Assembly (NCBI GenBank): GCA_023248915.1
Contig: JAHFDQ010000039.1
Location: forward strand, 1-19,531
DNA from: Archangiaceae bacterium
Lineage (GTDB): Bacteria; Myxococcota; Myxococcia; Myxococcales; Myxococcaceae
Reading direction: 5' to 3'
DNA: 19,531 nucleotides
This document shows positions 6,627-15,962 of the stretch, in pieces. Within the stretch, counting starts at the first letter, position 1. The number at the start of each line of letters is the position of its first letter. The translations under genes were made by a program, and so were the position numbers. The notes under the pieces are model-generated. The model saw nothing but the letters and a program-made list of their open reading frames with translations, searched no databases and was not told where the DNA came from.

Positions 6627-6943
6627 GCCAGCTGGCTCCCGGGCTGCCGCACTTCCTGGTGGTGGGCGCGGTGCTGTTCGCGCTCGGCACCTACACCGTC
6701 GTCACGCGCACCAACGCCGTCGGCATCTTGATGGGCGTCGAGCTGATTCTGAACGCGGCCAACGTGAACTTCGTGGCCTTCGACCGGTTCAACCCGTCGC
6801 CGCACCTCTCCGGGCAGGTGTTCAGCCTGTTCGTCATCGTGCTGGCCGCGGCCGAGGCGGCGGTGGCGCTGGCCATCGTGCTGGCCGTCTACCTGAACAC
6901 CAAGACGATCGACGTCACCGAAGCCGACACCCTGAGGGAATAG
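6623..6943 (+). CDS. nuoK: NADH-quinone oxidoreductase subunit K
   Basis: Small three-helix membrane subunit related to MrpC, part of the proton path. It has 106 residues with helices at about 10-28, 33-52 and 66-98. The two membrane glutamates essential in the family are present: Glu40 in GVELILNAANVNFVAF and Glu78 in AAAEAAVALAIVLAVY. The ATG at 6623 overlaps the nuoJ stop by four bases and has AAGGAG about 8 bases upstream within nuoJ, which fixes this start; a longer upstream reading in the same frame is not genuine. The end of the gene contains the GAGGGA ribosome binding site for nuoL. Confidence 0.95.
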   Translation: MSQLAPGLPHFLVVGAVLFALGTYTVVTRTNAVGILMGVELILNAANVNFVAFDRFNPSPHLSGQVFSLFVIVLAAAEAAVALAIVLAVYLNTKTIDVTEADTLRE

Positions 6944-6950
6944 ACCGGCC

Positions 6951-9413
6951 ATGGACCTCCTCTGTCACGTCAGGGACTTCGTGCTCGCCGCAGCGGAAGG
7001 GGCCGGCGAAGCGGCGAAGCACGGCGAGGGCGCGGCCCGCGAGGCGGCGCTGGGCGTGCAAGCGTTCAAGCGGGTGGGGTACCTCTGGCTGATTCCGTTC
7101 TTCCCGATGGTCGGCGCGATCGTGAACGCCGTCGTCGGCGCCCGGTTGCAGAAGCGCTTCGGCAAGAGCGTGGTGACGAACCTCGCCATCGGAGCGATGG
7201 CGGCGGCCTTCGTGACCGCGGCGGTCGCCTTCGTCGATTTGGTCGGCCAGCCCGAGCACGAGCGGCTGCTGGTCAATCACCTGTGGAACATGTTCACCGC
7301 GGGCGACGTGCAGGCCAACCTCACGTTCGCGCTCGACCCGCTGTCGATGATGATGGTGCTGATCATCACCTTCATCGGCGCGCTGATTCACGTCTACTCG
7401 GTCGGGTACATGGCCGAAGACCCCGACACCTGGCGGTTCTTCGCCTACCTCAACCTCTTCGTCTTCTCGATGCTGCTGCTCGTCATGGGCGACAACTTCG
7501 TCCTCATGTTCTTCGGGTGGGAAGGCGTGGGGCTGTGCAGCTACCTGCTGATCGGCTTCTGGTACAAGGACATCGACAAGGCCAAGGCGGCGGTGAAGGC
7601 GTTCGTCACCAACCGCATCGGCGACTTCGGCTTCGTGCTGGGCCTGTTCCTGTTGTTCTGGGCGCTCGGCGGGCAATGGGAAAAGCGCAGCGTCATTCCC
7701 CCGCACGAGTCGCGGTGGGCGCTGGCCGACCCGGCACACTTGTACGAGGCGCGCGCCGAGGCCGGCACCACCTACGTCGCCGACCCGACGCTGTCGCCCC
7801 AGACGCCGCCGGCCACCTACGCCGAGGTCGAGAAGCTGGCGACGCCCGAGGGCTGGCGGCCCGGCGCGTCCATCGCCACTCGCGACGGCGGCAAAGTTCG
7901 AGTCGGCCCGACGCTGTCGTTCCGCGAATTGCGCGACCAGATCGCCGTCGAGAGCACCGGCGTCAAGAACAGGCTGACCGGCCTCACCTTCTTCGGCATG
8001 CCGCTGTTGGCGCTGGTGGGCATTCTCCTCTTCGTCGGAGCGACGGCGAAGTCGGCTCAAATTCCCCTCTACGTCTGGCTGCCCGACGCGATGGCCGGCC
8101 CGACGCCGGTGTCGGCGCTCATCCACGCCGCGACGATGGTGACGGCCGGCGTCTACATGGTGGCGCGGCTCAACTTCCTGTTCGCGCTGTCGACGACGGC
8201 GATGACTGTCATCGCCTGCACCGGCGCCGCAACCGCCCTCTTCGCCGCGTCGATCGGCTTCGTGCAGAACGACATCAAGAAGGTGCTGGCCTACTCGACG
8301 GTGTCGCAGTTGGGCTTCATGTTCATCGGCGTCGGGGTGGGGGCGTACTGGGCGGGCACCTACCACCTCTTGACGCACGCCTTCTTCAAGGCCTGCCTCT
8401 TCCTCGGATCGGGTTCGGTCATCCTCGGCTGCCACCACGAGCAGGACATGCGGAAGATGGGCGGCCTGAAGAAGTACATGCCGCTGACCGAGAAGACGTA
8501 CCTGTACGCCTGCATCGCCATCTCGGGCTTCCCCCTCGCCAACGGCTTCTTCTCGAAGGACGAGATCCTCTGGAAGGCGTTCGACGCCGGCAACAACCTG
8601 GCCGACCCGGCCCTCGGGAAGGTGATCTGGCTGGTCGGCTGGGTGACCGCGCTCGGCACCGCCTTCTACATGTGGCGCAGCTACTACTTGACGTTCACCG
8701 GCGAGTACCGGGGCGGCCACGGCGCCCATGAGTCCGGCGACGCGCACGGCCACCACGGCGGCCTGCCCCACGAATCGCCCCGGTCGATGACCTGGGTGCT
8801 GGCCGCGCTGGCCGTCGGCTGCTTCCTCACGATCTTCCTCGGCTTGTGGGGCCCGGCGGGCGTCGAGCCGGTGCTCGAGCGGTGGCTCGAGCCGGTGCTG
8901 GCTCCGTCGCACGCGCTGGTGGCCGCGCGCGGCGCCCACGAGGGCCCTCTGGCCGAGTGGCTGCTCATGGCTGCGTCGGTGGCGGTGGCGTTCGGCGGCT
9001 GGGCGGCCGCCCGGGCCCTGTACAAGGACGCCAAGAGTACGGTGCCGGCGACGCTGGCCGCGAAGTACCCGAGGCTGCATCGGTGGGTGCTCGACAAGTA
9101 CTACGTCGACGAGGCGTACCGGAAGACGGTGCTGGCCGCCATCTGGGCGGGCGCCAAGGCGTGCGATCTCTTCGACCGGGTGGTGGTGGACGGCGCGGTG
9201 AACGCCGCCGCGGCCGTAGGCCGCTTCGTCTGCGACGTCGACGGAGCCATCGACAAGTACCTGGTGGACGGCGCGGTGAACTTCGTCGCCGACGGAGCGC
9301 TCGGCTTCGGGCGGGCGCTGCGCCGCGTCCAGACCGGCCGCCTCGAACACTACCTCTACGCCGCGGTCGCCGGCGCCCTCGCCGTCGTCCTGCTCACCTT
9401 CCTCGTCCAGTAG
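6951..9413 (+). CDS. nuoL: NADH-quinone oxidoreductase subunit L, enlarged
   Basis: Distal antiporter-like proton pump subunit, with the lateral helix at its C-terminus. It has 820 residues (Escherichia coli 613). Key residues are present: Glu191 (FFGWEGVGLCSYLLIGFWY) and Lys367 (GATAKSAQIPLYVWLPDAM), followed by GPTPVSALIHAATMVTAG. Unusual parts are a 40-residue N-terminal extension, a polar insert at about 242-317 between helices 6 and 7 (before TLSFREL), a His/Gly-rich loop (HGAHESGDAHGHHGG), and a long C-terminus with two VDGAVN units 26 residues apart. The ATG is supported by GAGGGAA 10 bases upstream. GTG at 7056 is a second possible start that would remove 35 extension residues. Confidence 0.96.
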   Translation: MDLLCHVRDFVLAAAEGAGEAAKHGEGAAREAALGVQAFKRVGYLWLIPFFPMVGAIVNAVVGARLQKRFGKSVVTNLAIGAMAAAFVTAAVAFVDLVGQPEHERLLVNHLWNMFTAGDVQANLTFALDPLSMMMVLIITFIGALIHVYSVGYMAEDPDTWRFFAYLNLFVFSMLLLVMGDNFVLMFFGWEGVGLCSYLLIGFWYKDIDKAKAAVKAFVTNRIGDFGFVLGLFLLFWALGGQWEKRSVIPPHESRWALADPAHLYEARAEAGTTYVADPTLSPQTPPATYAEVEKLATPEGWRPGASIATRDGGKVRVGPTLSFRELRDQIAVESTGVKNRLTGLTFFGMPLLALVGILLFVGATAKSAQIPLYVWLPDAMAGPTPVSALIHAATMVTAGVYMVARLNFLFALSTTAMTVIACTGAATALFAASIGFVQNDIKKVLAYSTVSQLGFMFIGVGVGAYWAGTYHLLTHAFFKACLFLGSGSVILGCHHEQDMRKMGGLKKYMPLTEKTYLYACIAISGFPLANGFFSKDEILWKAFDAGNNLADPALGKVIWLVGWVTALGTAFYMWRSYYLTFTGEYRGGHGAHESGDAHGHHGGLPHESPRSMTWVLAALAVGCFLTIFLGLWGPAGVEPVLERWLEPVLAPSHALVAARGAHEGPLAEWLLMAASVAVAFGGWAAARALYKDAKSTVPATLAAKYPRLHRWVLDKYYVDEAYRKTVLAAIWAGAKACDLFDRVVVDGAVNAAAAVGRFVCDVDGAIDKYLVDGAVNFVADGALGFGRALRRVQTGRLEHYLYAAVAGALAVVLLTFLVQ

Positions 9414-9422
9414 CCTCTCGCC

Positions 9423-11120
<1,698 letters not shown>

Positions 11121-11121
11121 G

Positions 11122-12672
11122 ATGCTCCCGGTGCTGAACAACGCGGACAGCCTGGCCTACTTCTGGCCGGAGATGATTCTCACCGCCGGGGCGATGGGGG
11201 TGTTCCTCTTCGATCTCGCGGTGGCGAAGTCCCCCCGGCGCATCTTGTGGCTCACCGTGGCTTCGCTCGGCGTGCTGGCGGCGGCGGCGCTGGCGACTTC
11301 CCACGTGGCGGGGCTCAGCCCGACTCCGATCGGCCTGTTCAACGGCCTCTTGGTGCTCGACCCCTGGGCGGTCTTCTTCAAGTACCTGTCCTGGGCGGTG
11401 ACCGCGCTGGCGATTCTGATCGCCGGGCCGTCGCTCGAGGTCGCTTCCGAGCGGATGGGCGAGTACTGCGCGCTGTTGCTCGCCGTCGCCGTCGGCATGT
11501 CGCTGATGGCGTCGTCGACCGACATGCTGATGATGGTGATCGGCGTCGAGCTGGTGTCGATGGTCAGCTACGCCCTGGCGGGGTTCAAGAAGCACGACCG
11601 CAAGTCGTCCGAGGCCGCCCTGAAGTACGTGGTCTACGGGGGCGTCGCGTCGGGGATGATGCTGTTCGGCATGAGCTACCTGTACGGGCTGCTCGGCACC
11701 ACCAACCTGGTCGGCACCGCGGCGCGAATGAATGCCCAGGCGGCGATGCTGGCCCAGGCAGGCGTGGCGGCGAGCGTGGCGGGCGCCGGTCGGGTGGCGA
11801 TGGTGGTGGCGGTGGTGCTGGTGCTCTCGGGCGTCGGGTACAAGATCGCCTCGGTGCCCTGGCACATGTGGTGCCCCGACGTATACGAGGGAGCGCCGAC
11901 GCCCTTCACCGCCTTCCTGTCGGTGGGGCCCAAAGCGGCGGGCTTCGCGCTGGCGGTGCGAATTCTTTACGGCGCGATGAGCGTGAGCGGCGGGGCCGAC
12001 CTGGCCACCGCGGTGGCCGACGTGCCCTGGCCGCAGGTGGTGGGCGTCATCGCCGGGCTCACCATGACGGTGGGCAACTTCGCCGCGCTCAACCAGACCA
12101 ACCTGAAGCGCATGCTGGCCTACAGCTCGATCGCGCACGCCGGCTACATCTTGATGGGCGTCGCGGCGGCGTCGGAAACCGGGTCGCAGTCGGTGGCCCT
12201 GTACCTGGTGGTCTACCTGTTCATGAACCTGGGGGCCTTCCTGGTGGTGGGCATCGTCGGCCGGCTGTCAGGGTCAGAGTCGATCTTCGAGTACCGCGGC
12301 CTGTCGGCCCGTGCCCCGTTCGCGGCGGTGGCCTTCGCCGTCTTCCTCTTCAGCCTGACCGGCCTGCCGCCCTTGGCCGGCTTCGTGGGCAAGTTTCATC
12401 TCTTCAAGGCGCTGGTGGACCGCGGCGGTAGCTGGCAGATCACCCTGGCGATCGTCGGCCTGCTCAACAGCGCGGTGTCGCTCTACTATTACGCGCGCAT
12501 CGTCAAGGCGATGTTCCTCGACAAGCCGCACACCGAAGAGCGCATCGCGGTGCCGGCCAGCTACAACCTCTTGCTGGGGGCGCTGGTGGGGTTGGTGCTC
12601 GTCTTCGGCGTCTACTTCGACGGCCTGCGCCAGCTCGCGGGAAGCTCGGTGGTGCTGTTCGGCCACTCGTAG
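11122..12672 (+). CDS. nuoN: NADH-quinone oxidoreductase subunit N
   Basis: Third antiporter-like pump subunit and last gene of the operon. It has 516 residues. The membrane glutamate is Glu143 (MVIGVELVSMVSYALAGF) and the pump lysine is Lys241 (GVGYKIASVPWHMWCPD), followed by the family signature EGAPTPFTAFLSVGPKAAGF. Upstream AAGGGGG at the end of nuoM can act as ribosome binding site. It ends 13 bases before the stop of a convergent gene, so nothing else of complex I can follow in this operon. That marks nuoE, nuoF and nuoG as truly missing from the locus. Confidence 0.97.
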   Translation: MLPVLNNADSLAYFWPEMILTAGAMGVFLFDLAVAKSPRRILWLTVASLGVLAAAALATSHVAGLSPTPIGLFNGLLVLDPWAVFFKYLSWAVTALAILIAGPSLEVASERMGEYCALLLAVAVGMSLMASSTDMLMMVIGVELVSMVSYALAGFKKHDRKSSEAALKYVVYGGVASGMMLFGMSYLYGLLGTTNLVGTAARMNAQAAMLAQAGVAASVAGAGRVAMVVAVVLVLSGVGYKIASVPWHMWCPDVYEGAPTPFTAFLSVGPKAAGFALAVRILYGAMSVSGGADLATAVADVPWPQVVGVIAGLTMTVGNFAALNQTNLKRMLAYSSIAHAGYILMGVAAASETGSQSVALYLVVYLFMNLGAFLVVGIVGRLSGSESIFEYRGLSARAPFAAVAFAVFLFSLTGLPPLAGFVGKFHLFKALVDRGGSWQITLAIVGLLNSAVSLYYYARIVKAMFLDKPHTEERIAVPASYNLLLGALVGLVLVFGVYFDGLRQLAGSSVVLFGHS

Positions 12673-12685
12673 CCGCAGCCTGGCG

Positions 12686-13273
12686 CTACTGAATCACCTT
12701 CGCGAGCTTCAGCACCGAGGCCTCGAACTTCACGCCCAGCGCCTTCGATGCCTTGTCGTTGATGACGATCTGCGGGCGGCCGCCGACCTGCGTCACCCCG
12801 ACGGCCAGGGCCTTCTCGACCATCGGCGCGTCGAGCGACAGGGTGTAGATCTGGTTGTCCTGGCCGACGTCCGACACGATCGAGACGCCCGGGCCGCTCA
12901 GTCCCGGCACCGCGAGAATGGCCCCGGCCTTGACCTTCTGGACGGCGGCGTCGAGCGACGGGCCGTCCCGGAACTCGGCGCCGACGAAGCGGATGGGCCG
13001 GTTCTTGATGGCGGTCACCGACAGCCCTTTCAGCTCATCGAGCAATCGTTCACGGACGGACTGTTGGGCGGCCTCGCTGGCCACCACCACCACGAATTCG
13101 CCGAACCCGCGGGTCTCGAAGTTCTGATCGTAGGTGAGCACCTTGAGCAGAATCGGTATCGAGACCTTGAGGTTGGCGGTTTCTCCCTCGGCGAAGGACG
13201 CGGACCCGGCCAGCACGGCCCCGAGGGCCAGCAGCCGACCCGCTCGTCTGGAAGTCCCTGGGGAGATGCCCAC
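12686..13273 (-). CDS. YfiR-like secreted protein (DUF4154 family)
   Basis: A 195-residue protein with a signal peptide: basic region RRAGR, a hydrophobic core at about 14-25, and likely cleavage after Ala28 (SFA|EG). The mature part resembles the YfiR/HmsC-type periplasmic family: a start of the type LKVSIPILLKVLTYDQNF, a middle GAILAVPGLSG, and the family-typical end (IVINDKASKALGVKFEASVLKLAKVI). Known members bind the periplasmic part of a membrane signalling enzyme (YfiN) and repress it. Unlike Pseudomonas YfiR, the mature chain has no cysteine, so disulfide-based sensing is excluded. A GTG start was chosen as the only one keeping the full signal peptide; AGGA lies 10 bases upstream. It is convergent with nuoN and divergent from the chemoreceptor gene. 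Confidence 0.72.
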   Translation of the reverse strand: MGISPGTSRRAGRLLALGAVLAGSASFAEGETANLKVSIPILLKVLTYDQNFETRGFGEFVVVVASEAAQQSVRERLLDELKGLSVTAIKNRPIRFVGAEFRDGPSLDAAVQKVKAGAILAVPGLSGPGVSIVSDVGQDNQIYTLSLDAPMVEKALAVGVTQVGGRPQIVINDKASKALGVKFEASVLKLAKVIQ

Positions 13274-13361
13274 GGTCCGTTCATCCTAGCTCGGCAATCT
13301 CGACTTGCAGCACGAACGTTCGCGCTCTCGCACGCGTCGTGGGGGCCGCGAGACACGGGGT

Positions 13362-13391
13362 TTGACTGTGAGGAAATCTACGACTTAGCTT
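13362..13391 (+). promoter_or_regulatory. Possible promoter of the chemoreceptor gene
   Basis: TTGACT (13362-13367, 5 of 6) is followed by an 18-base spacer and TAGCTT (13386-13391, 3 of 6), ending 39 bases before the ATG at 13431. The -35 is good and the -10 weak. The 148-bp space it lies in also has to hold the promoter of the divergent YfiR-like gene, for which I see no convincing match. Confidence 0.3.
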
Positions 13392-13430
13392 CCGCGTCCC
13401 TCAGCTGACTGCTTCGGGGGTGTGCCAGAC

Positions 13431-15101
13431 ATGCAGGTCGTTTCTTGGGGGAGCCTCAACCTCCGGTGGCAGGCGGCGATCGCCGTCGTGTTGCCGTGCG
13501 CGGCGATCGCGCTGTTCTCCTCGCTGTACTTTCCCGCGCGCCTGAATTCGCAGGCCGAGCGGAGCCTCGAGCGCCGAGCCCACTCGCTAGGGGCGCTGGC
13601 CTCGGCCGAGGCGGCGCCTGTGCTTCGCCTGGTCAGCGACGGGTTGGCGCAGCCTGAGGACCTCGACGTCGTCTTCGCGGGCAGCGCAGGCGGGACCAAG
13701 GCGATGAGGCCCACCTCTCCGGGGCCCGCCGCGGCGGGGGCCACCAACGAGGTGGACCTTTCCGGCACCGACATCGAGTACATCGGCGTGCTGAAGGTGA
13801 AGGGGCCGTCGGTGACTCCCGACGCCACGACGGTGGTGCGCAAGAGCGGAGTCCTGCCCGAGGCGCCGATCGCGATACCGACGGGGTCCGACGGCAAGCC
13901 CGGAGGCTGCGGGCTCGATCACGGCAAGTCGTTGGTGCTGCGCTGTTACCTTCGCGACGCCGACACCGAGGGGCTGTTCGTCGCCGCGTTCAAGCGCGAC
14001 GAACTGCTCGAGGCCCAGCGCCAGAACCTCGTGGTCGGGCTTTGGTCGGCCGTGGGGGCCATCGGCCTCGGGCTGTTGCTCGCCTGGTTCTTCAGCGGCG
14101 CCCTGGCCGAACCAGTGGCGCAGCTCACCCAGGCGGCGCGCGAGGTCGCTGCGGGCGACGTCACCATCAGCGCGATCGAGGTGTCGGCGGCCGGAGAAAT
14201 CCGGTCGATGGCGGGCTCGTTCAACGAGATGCTGGCTTCCTTGCGCACGCTGGTGGGCCAGATGGTGTCGCTCACCGGGCGGCTGGGGAGCGCGTCGAAG
14301 GGGCTGATCGGCGCCTCGAAGGACCAGGAACACGTCACCAACCAGCAGGCGGCCTACGCGCAGGAGATCGCCGCCACCTTCGAAGAGCTGTCGCGCACGG
14401 CCGAGCAGATCTCGACCTCGACCGAGGTGGTCGAGACCGCCGCCCGGAACACCAACCAGGCCGTCGAGCAGGCCCGGGCGGTGGTGGCGCAGGTGACGGC
14501 GGGCATCAAGGACATCCGCGGCGAGTCGAAAGAGGTCGCCGAGTCCATCACCCGATTGAACTCCGACCTGCAGCAGGTGTCGAAGATCGCCCAGGTGATC
14601 AACACCGTCGCCGAACGGTCCGACCTGTTGGCGCTGAACGCCGCGCTCGAGGGCACCAAGGCGGGCGAGGTCGGCCGGGGCTTCTCGCTGGTGGCGGCCG
14701 AGATGCGCAAGTTGGCGGAGAGCGTCTCGGCGTCCGCGCGCGACATTGGTCGCATCGTCGAGAAGATTCAGGAGTCGGGGAACGAGGCGGTGGCGAAGGC
14801 CCGGGTCGGCGTGGCGACTTCCGACAAGGGAGTCGAAGTCTCCGAGCAGGCCGTCGAGCTCTTCCAGCGCATCGTCGAGTTGGCGCGCGGGACCACCGAG
14901 GCCGCCCAGCAGATCTCGGTCGCCACCCGGCAGCAGAAGCAGTCGAGCGAGCAGGCCGTGCAGGGGGCGCGCAACGTGGCCGACCTGGTGAAGCGGGGGG
15001 TCGACGCCACCGGCCGCACCCACCTCATCGCCCAGGACCTGGAGGGAGTGGCGCAGGCGCTCTCGGCCGTCACCAGCAAGTTCAAGGTGGTCGAGAGCTG
15101 A
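13431..15101 (+). CDS. Methyl-accepting chemotaxis protein, TM-periplasmic-TM-HAMP-signalling domain
   Basis: A 556-residue transmembrane chemoreceptor. Helix 1 lies at about 13-34, a periplasmic region at 35-200, helix 2 at about 201-225 and HAMP at about 220-275 (EPVAQLTQAAREVAAGDV). A long cytoplasmic coiled coil follows, with the kinase-binding hairpin at about 395-430 (ERSDLLALNAALEGTKAGE, then GRGFSLVAAEMRKLAESV). There is no CheR/CheB-tethering pentapeptide at the C-terminus. The periplasmic region matches no named sensor domain I can assign; it holds a Cys pair (GGCGLDHGKSLVLRCYL). ATG 13431 is preferred over GTG 13422 because GGGGG at 13416-13420 is 10 bases from the former and one base from the latter. 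No che genes are nearby. Confidence 0.93.
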   Translation: MQVVSWGSLNLRWQAAIAVVLPCAAIALFSSLYFPARLNSQAERSLERRAHSLGALASAEAAPVLRLVSDGLAQPEDLDVVFAGSAGGTKAMRPTSPGPAAAGATNEVDLSGTDIEYIGVLKVKGPSVTPDATTVVRKSGVLPEAPIAIPTGSDGKPGGCGLDHGKSLVLRCYLRDADTEGLFVAAFKRDELLEAQRQNLVVGLWSAVGAIGLGLLLAWFFSGALAEPVAQLTQAAREVAAGDVTISAIEVSAAGEIRSMAGSFNEMLASLRTLVGQMVSLTGRLGSASKGLIGASKDQEHVTNQQAAYAQEIAATFEELSRTAEQISTSTEVVETAARNTNQAVEQARAVVAQVTAGIKDIRGESKEVAESITRLNSDLQQVSKIAQVINTVAERSDLLALNAALEGTKAGEVGRGFSLVAAEMRKLAESVSASARDIGRIVEKIQESGNEAVAKARVGVATSDKGVEVSEQAVELFQRIVELARGTTEAAQQISVATRQQKQSSEQAVQGARNVADLVKRGVDATGRTHLIAQDLEGVAQALSAVTSKFKVVES

Positions 15102-15113
15102 GAGCCGCTCAGC
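15097..15113. terminator. Stem-loop between convergent chemoreceptor and PHP genes
   Basis: GCTGAG (15097-15102), a 5-base loop, then CTCAGC (15108-15113). The hairpin contains both stop codons: TGA at 15099-15101 on plus, and TGA at 15111-15109 on minus. No T-tract follows on either side, so it is at best a weak bidirectional or factor-assisted terminator. Confidence 0.3.
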
Positions 15114-15957
15114 CCGTTCCCCACCCCAGGTCGGTCGGCGCGCGCCCGGCCCGGCGCTTCAGCTCGGCGAAGTCGCGCACGTCCATCGTCACGGTGCCCA
15201 GGCGGCGGTTGGGAGTCACCTCTGGGCCGTGGTAGTCGCTGCCGGCGGTGGGGACGAGGCCGAGCTCGCGGGCCAGCCCCAGGTACTTCTCGCGCAAGGA
15301 CGGGTTGTGATCCGAATGGGTCACCTCGACGCCCGCCAGCCCTTGCCGGGCCAGGGCCTCGAGGTCGGGCCGCTCGAGCTTGGTGACGCCGGGGTGGGCG
15401 ACCGTGGCGGAACCCTTCGCCCCGCGAATGAGCGCGATGGCGTCACCCGAGTCGAGCCGGAAGCGCTCGACGTAGCCCGGGCAGCCGTCACCGAGGAAGC
15501 GGTCGAAGGCTTCCTTGACGTCGGCCACCCAGCGTCGCTCGACCAGGGCGCGCGCCAGGTGAGGCCGGGCCAAGAGCGCGTCGCCGGCCACCCGGCGCAC
15601 GTCGTCGACCGTGACGGGCAGCCCCAGCCCGCGCAGCTTGGCCGTCATCTTGTCCATGCGCGTCTCGCGCTCGGCGCGCAGCAGCACCGAATGGCCGGCG
15701 AGCCGTTTCTCGAGCGGGTCCACGAAGTGGCCGAGGATGTGGACTTCGCGGCGGCCGAGGAAGGCCGACAGCTCGATGCCGGAGACCACGGAAATGCCCA
15801 GGTGCCGCGCGGCTTCGACCGCGTCCGGAATGCCGGCCACCGTGTCGTGATCGGTCACGGCCAACGTGGTGATGCCCGCGGCGGTGGCGCGGGCGACCAG
15901 CTCGGCCGGGGAGAACTCTCCGTCGCTCGAGAGCGTGTGGCTGTGCAGGTCGATCAT
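15109..15957 (-). CDS. PHP-domain metal-dependent phosphoesterase
   Basis: A 282-residue cytoplasmic protein of the stand-alone PHP family, which includes YciV/RNase AM and nucleoside 3',5'-bisphosphate phosphatases. The metal-site motifs are complete: DLHSHTLSSDG (His5, His7, Asp12), TDHD (Asp36, His37), GIELSA (Glu62), HILGH (His73), ARPH (His133), AHPG (His188), and GSDYHG (Asp241, His243). The insert between the HILGH and AHPG motifs is typical for this subgroup. It could act on a nucleotide phosphate or on RNA 5' ends; the exact substrate cannot be read from sequence. The ATG lies 5 bases after the stop of the lipoprotein gene on the same strand, so the two are probably one operon. It converges on the chemoreceptor with a 7-bp gap. 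Confidence 0.9.
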   Translation of the reverse strand: MIDLHSHTLSSDGEFSPAELVARATAAGITTLAVTDHDTVAGIPDAVEAARHLGISVVSGIELSAFLGRREVHILGHFVDPLEKRLAGHSVLLRAERETRMDKMTAKLRGLGLPVTVDDVRRVAGDALLARPHLARALVERRWVADVKEAFDRFLGDGCPGYVERFRLDSGDAIALIRGAKGSATVAHPGVTKLERPDLEALARQGLAGVEVTHSDHNPSLREKYLGLARELGLVPTAGSDYHGPEVTPNRRLGTVTMDVRDFAELKRRAGRAPTDLGWGTG

Positions 15958-15962
15958 TCGAC

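Noticed and set aside
12670..12688. Hairpin terminator between nuoN and the YfiR-like gene
   Set aside because: Only TAGC/GCTA pairs across an 11-base loop; too weak to call a terminator.
13422..13430. GTG at 13422 as the chemoreceptor start
   Set aside because: The only purine-rich site, GGGGG, is one base away from it; the same site is well spaced for the ATG at 13431. The difference is three residues.
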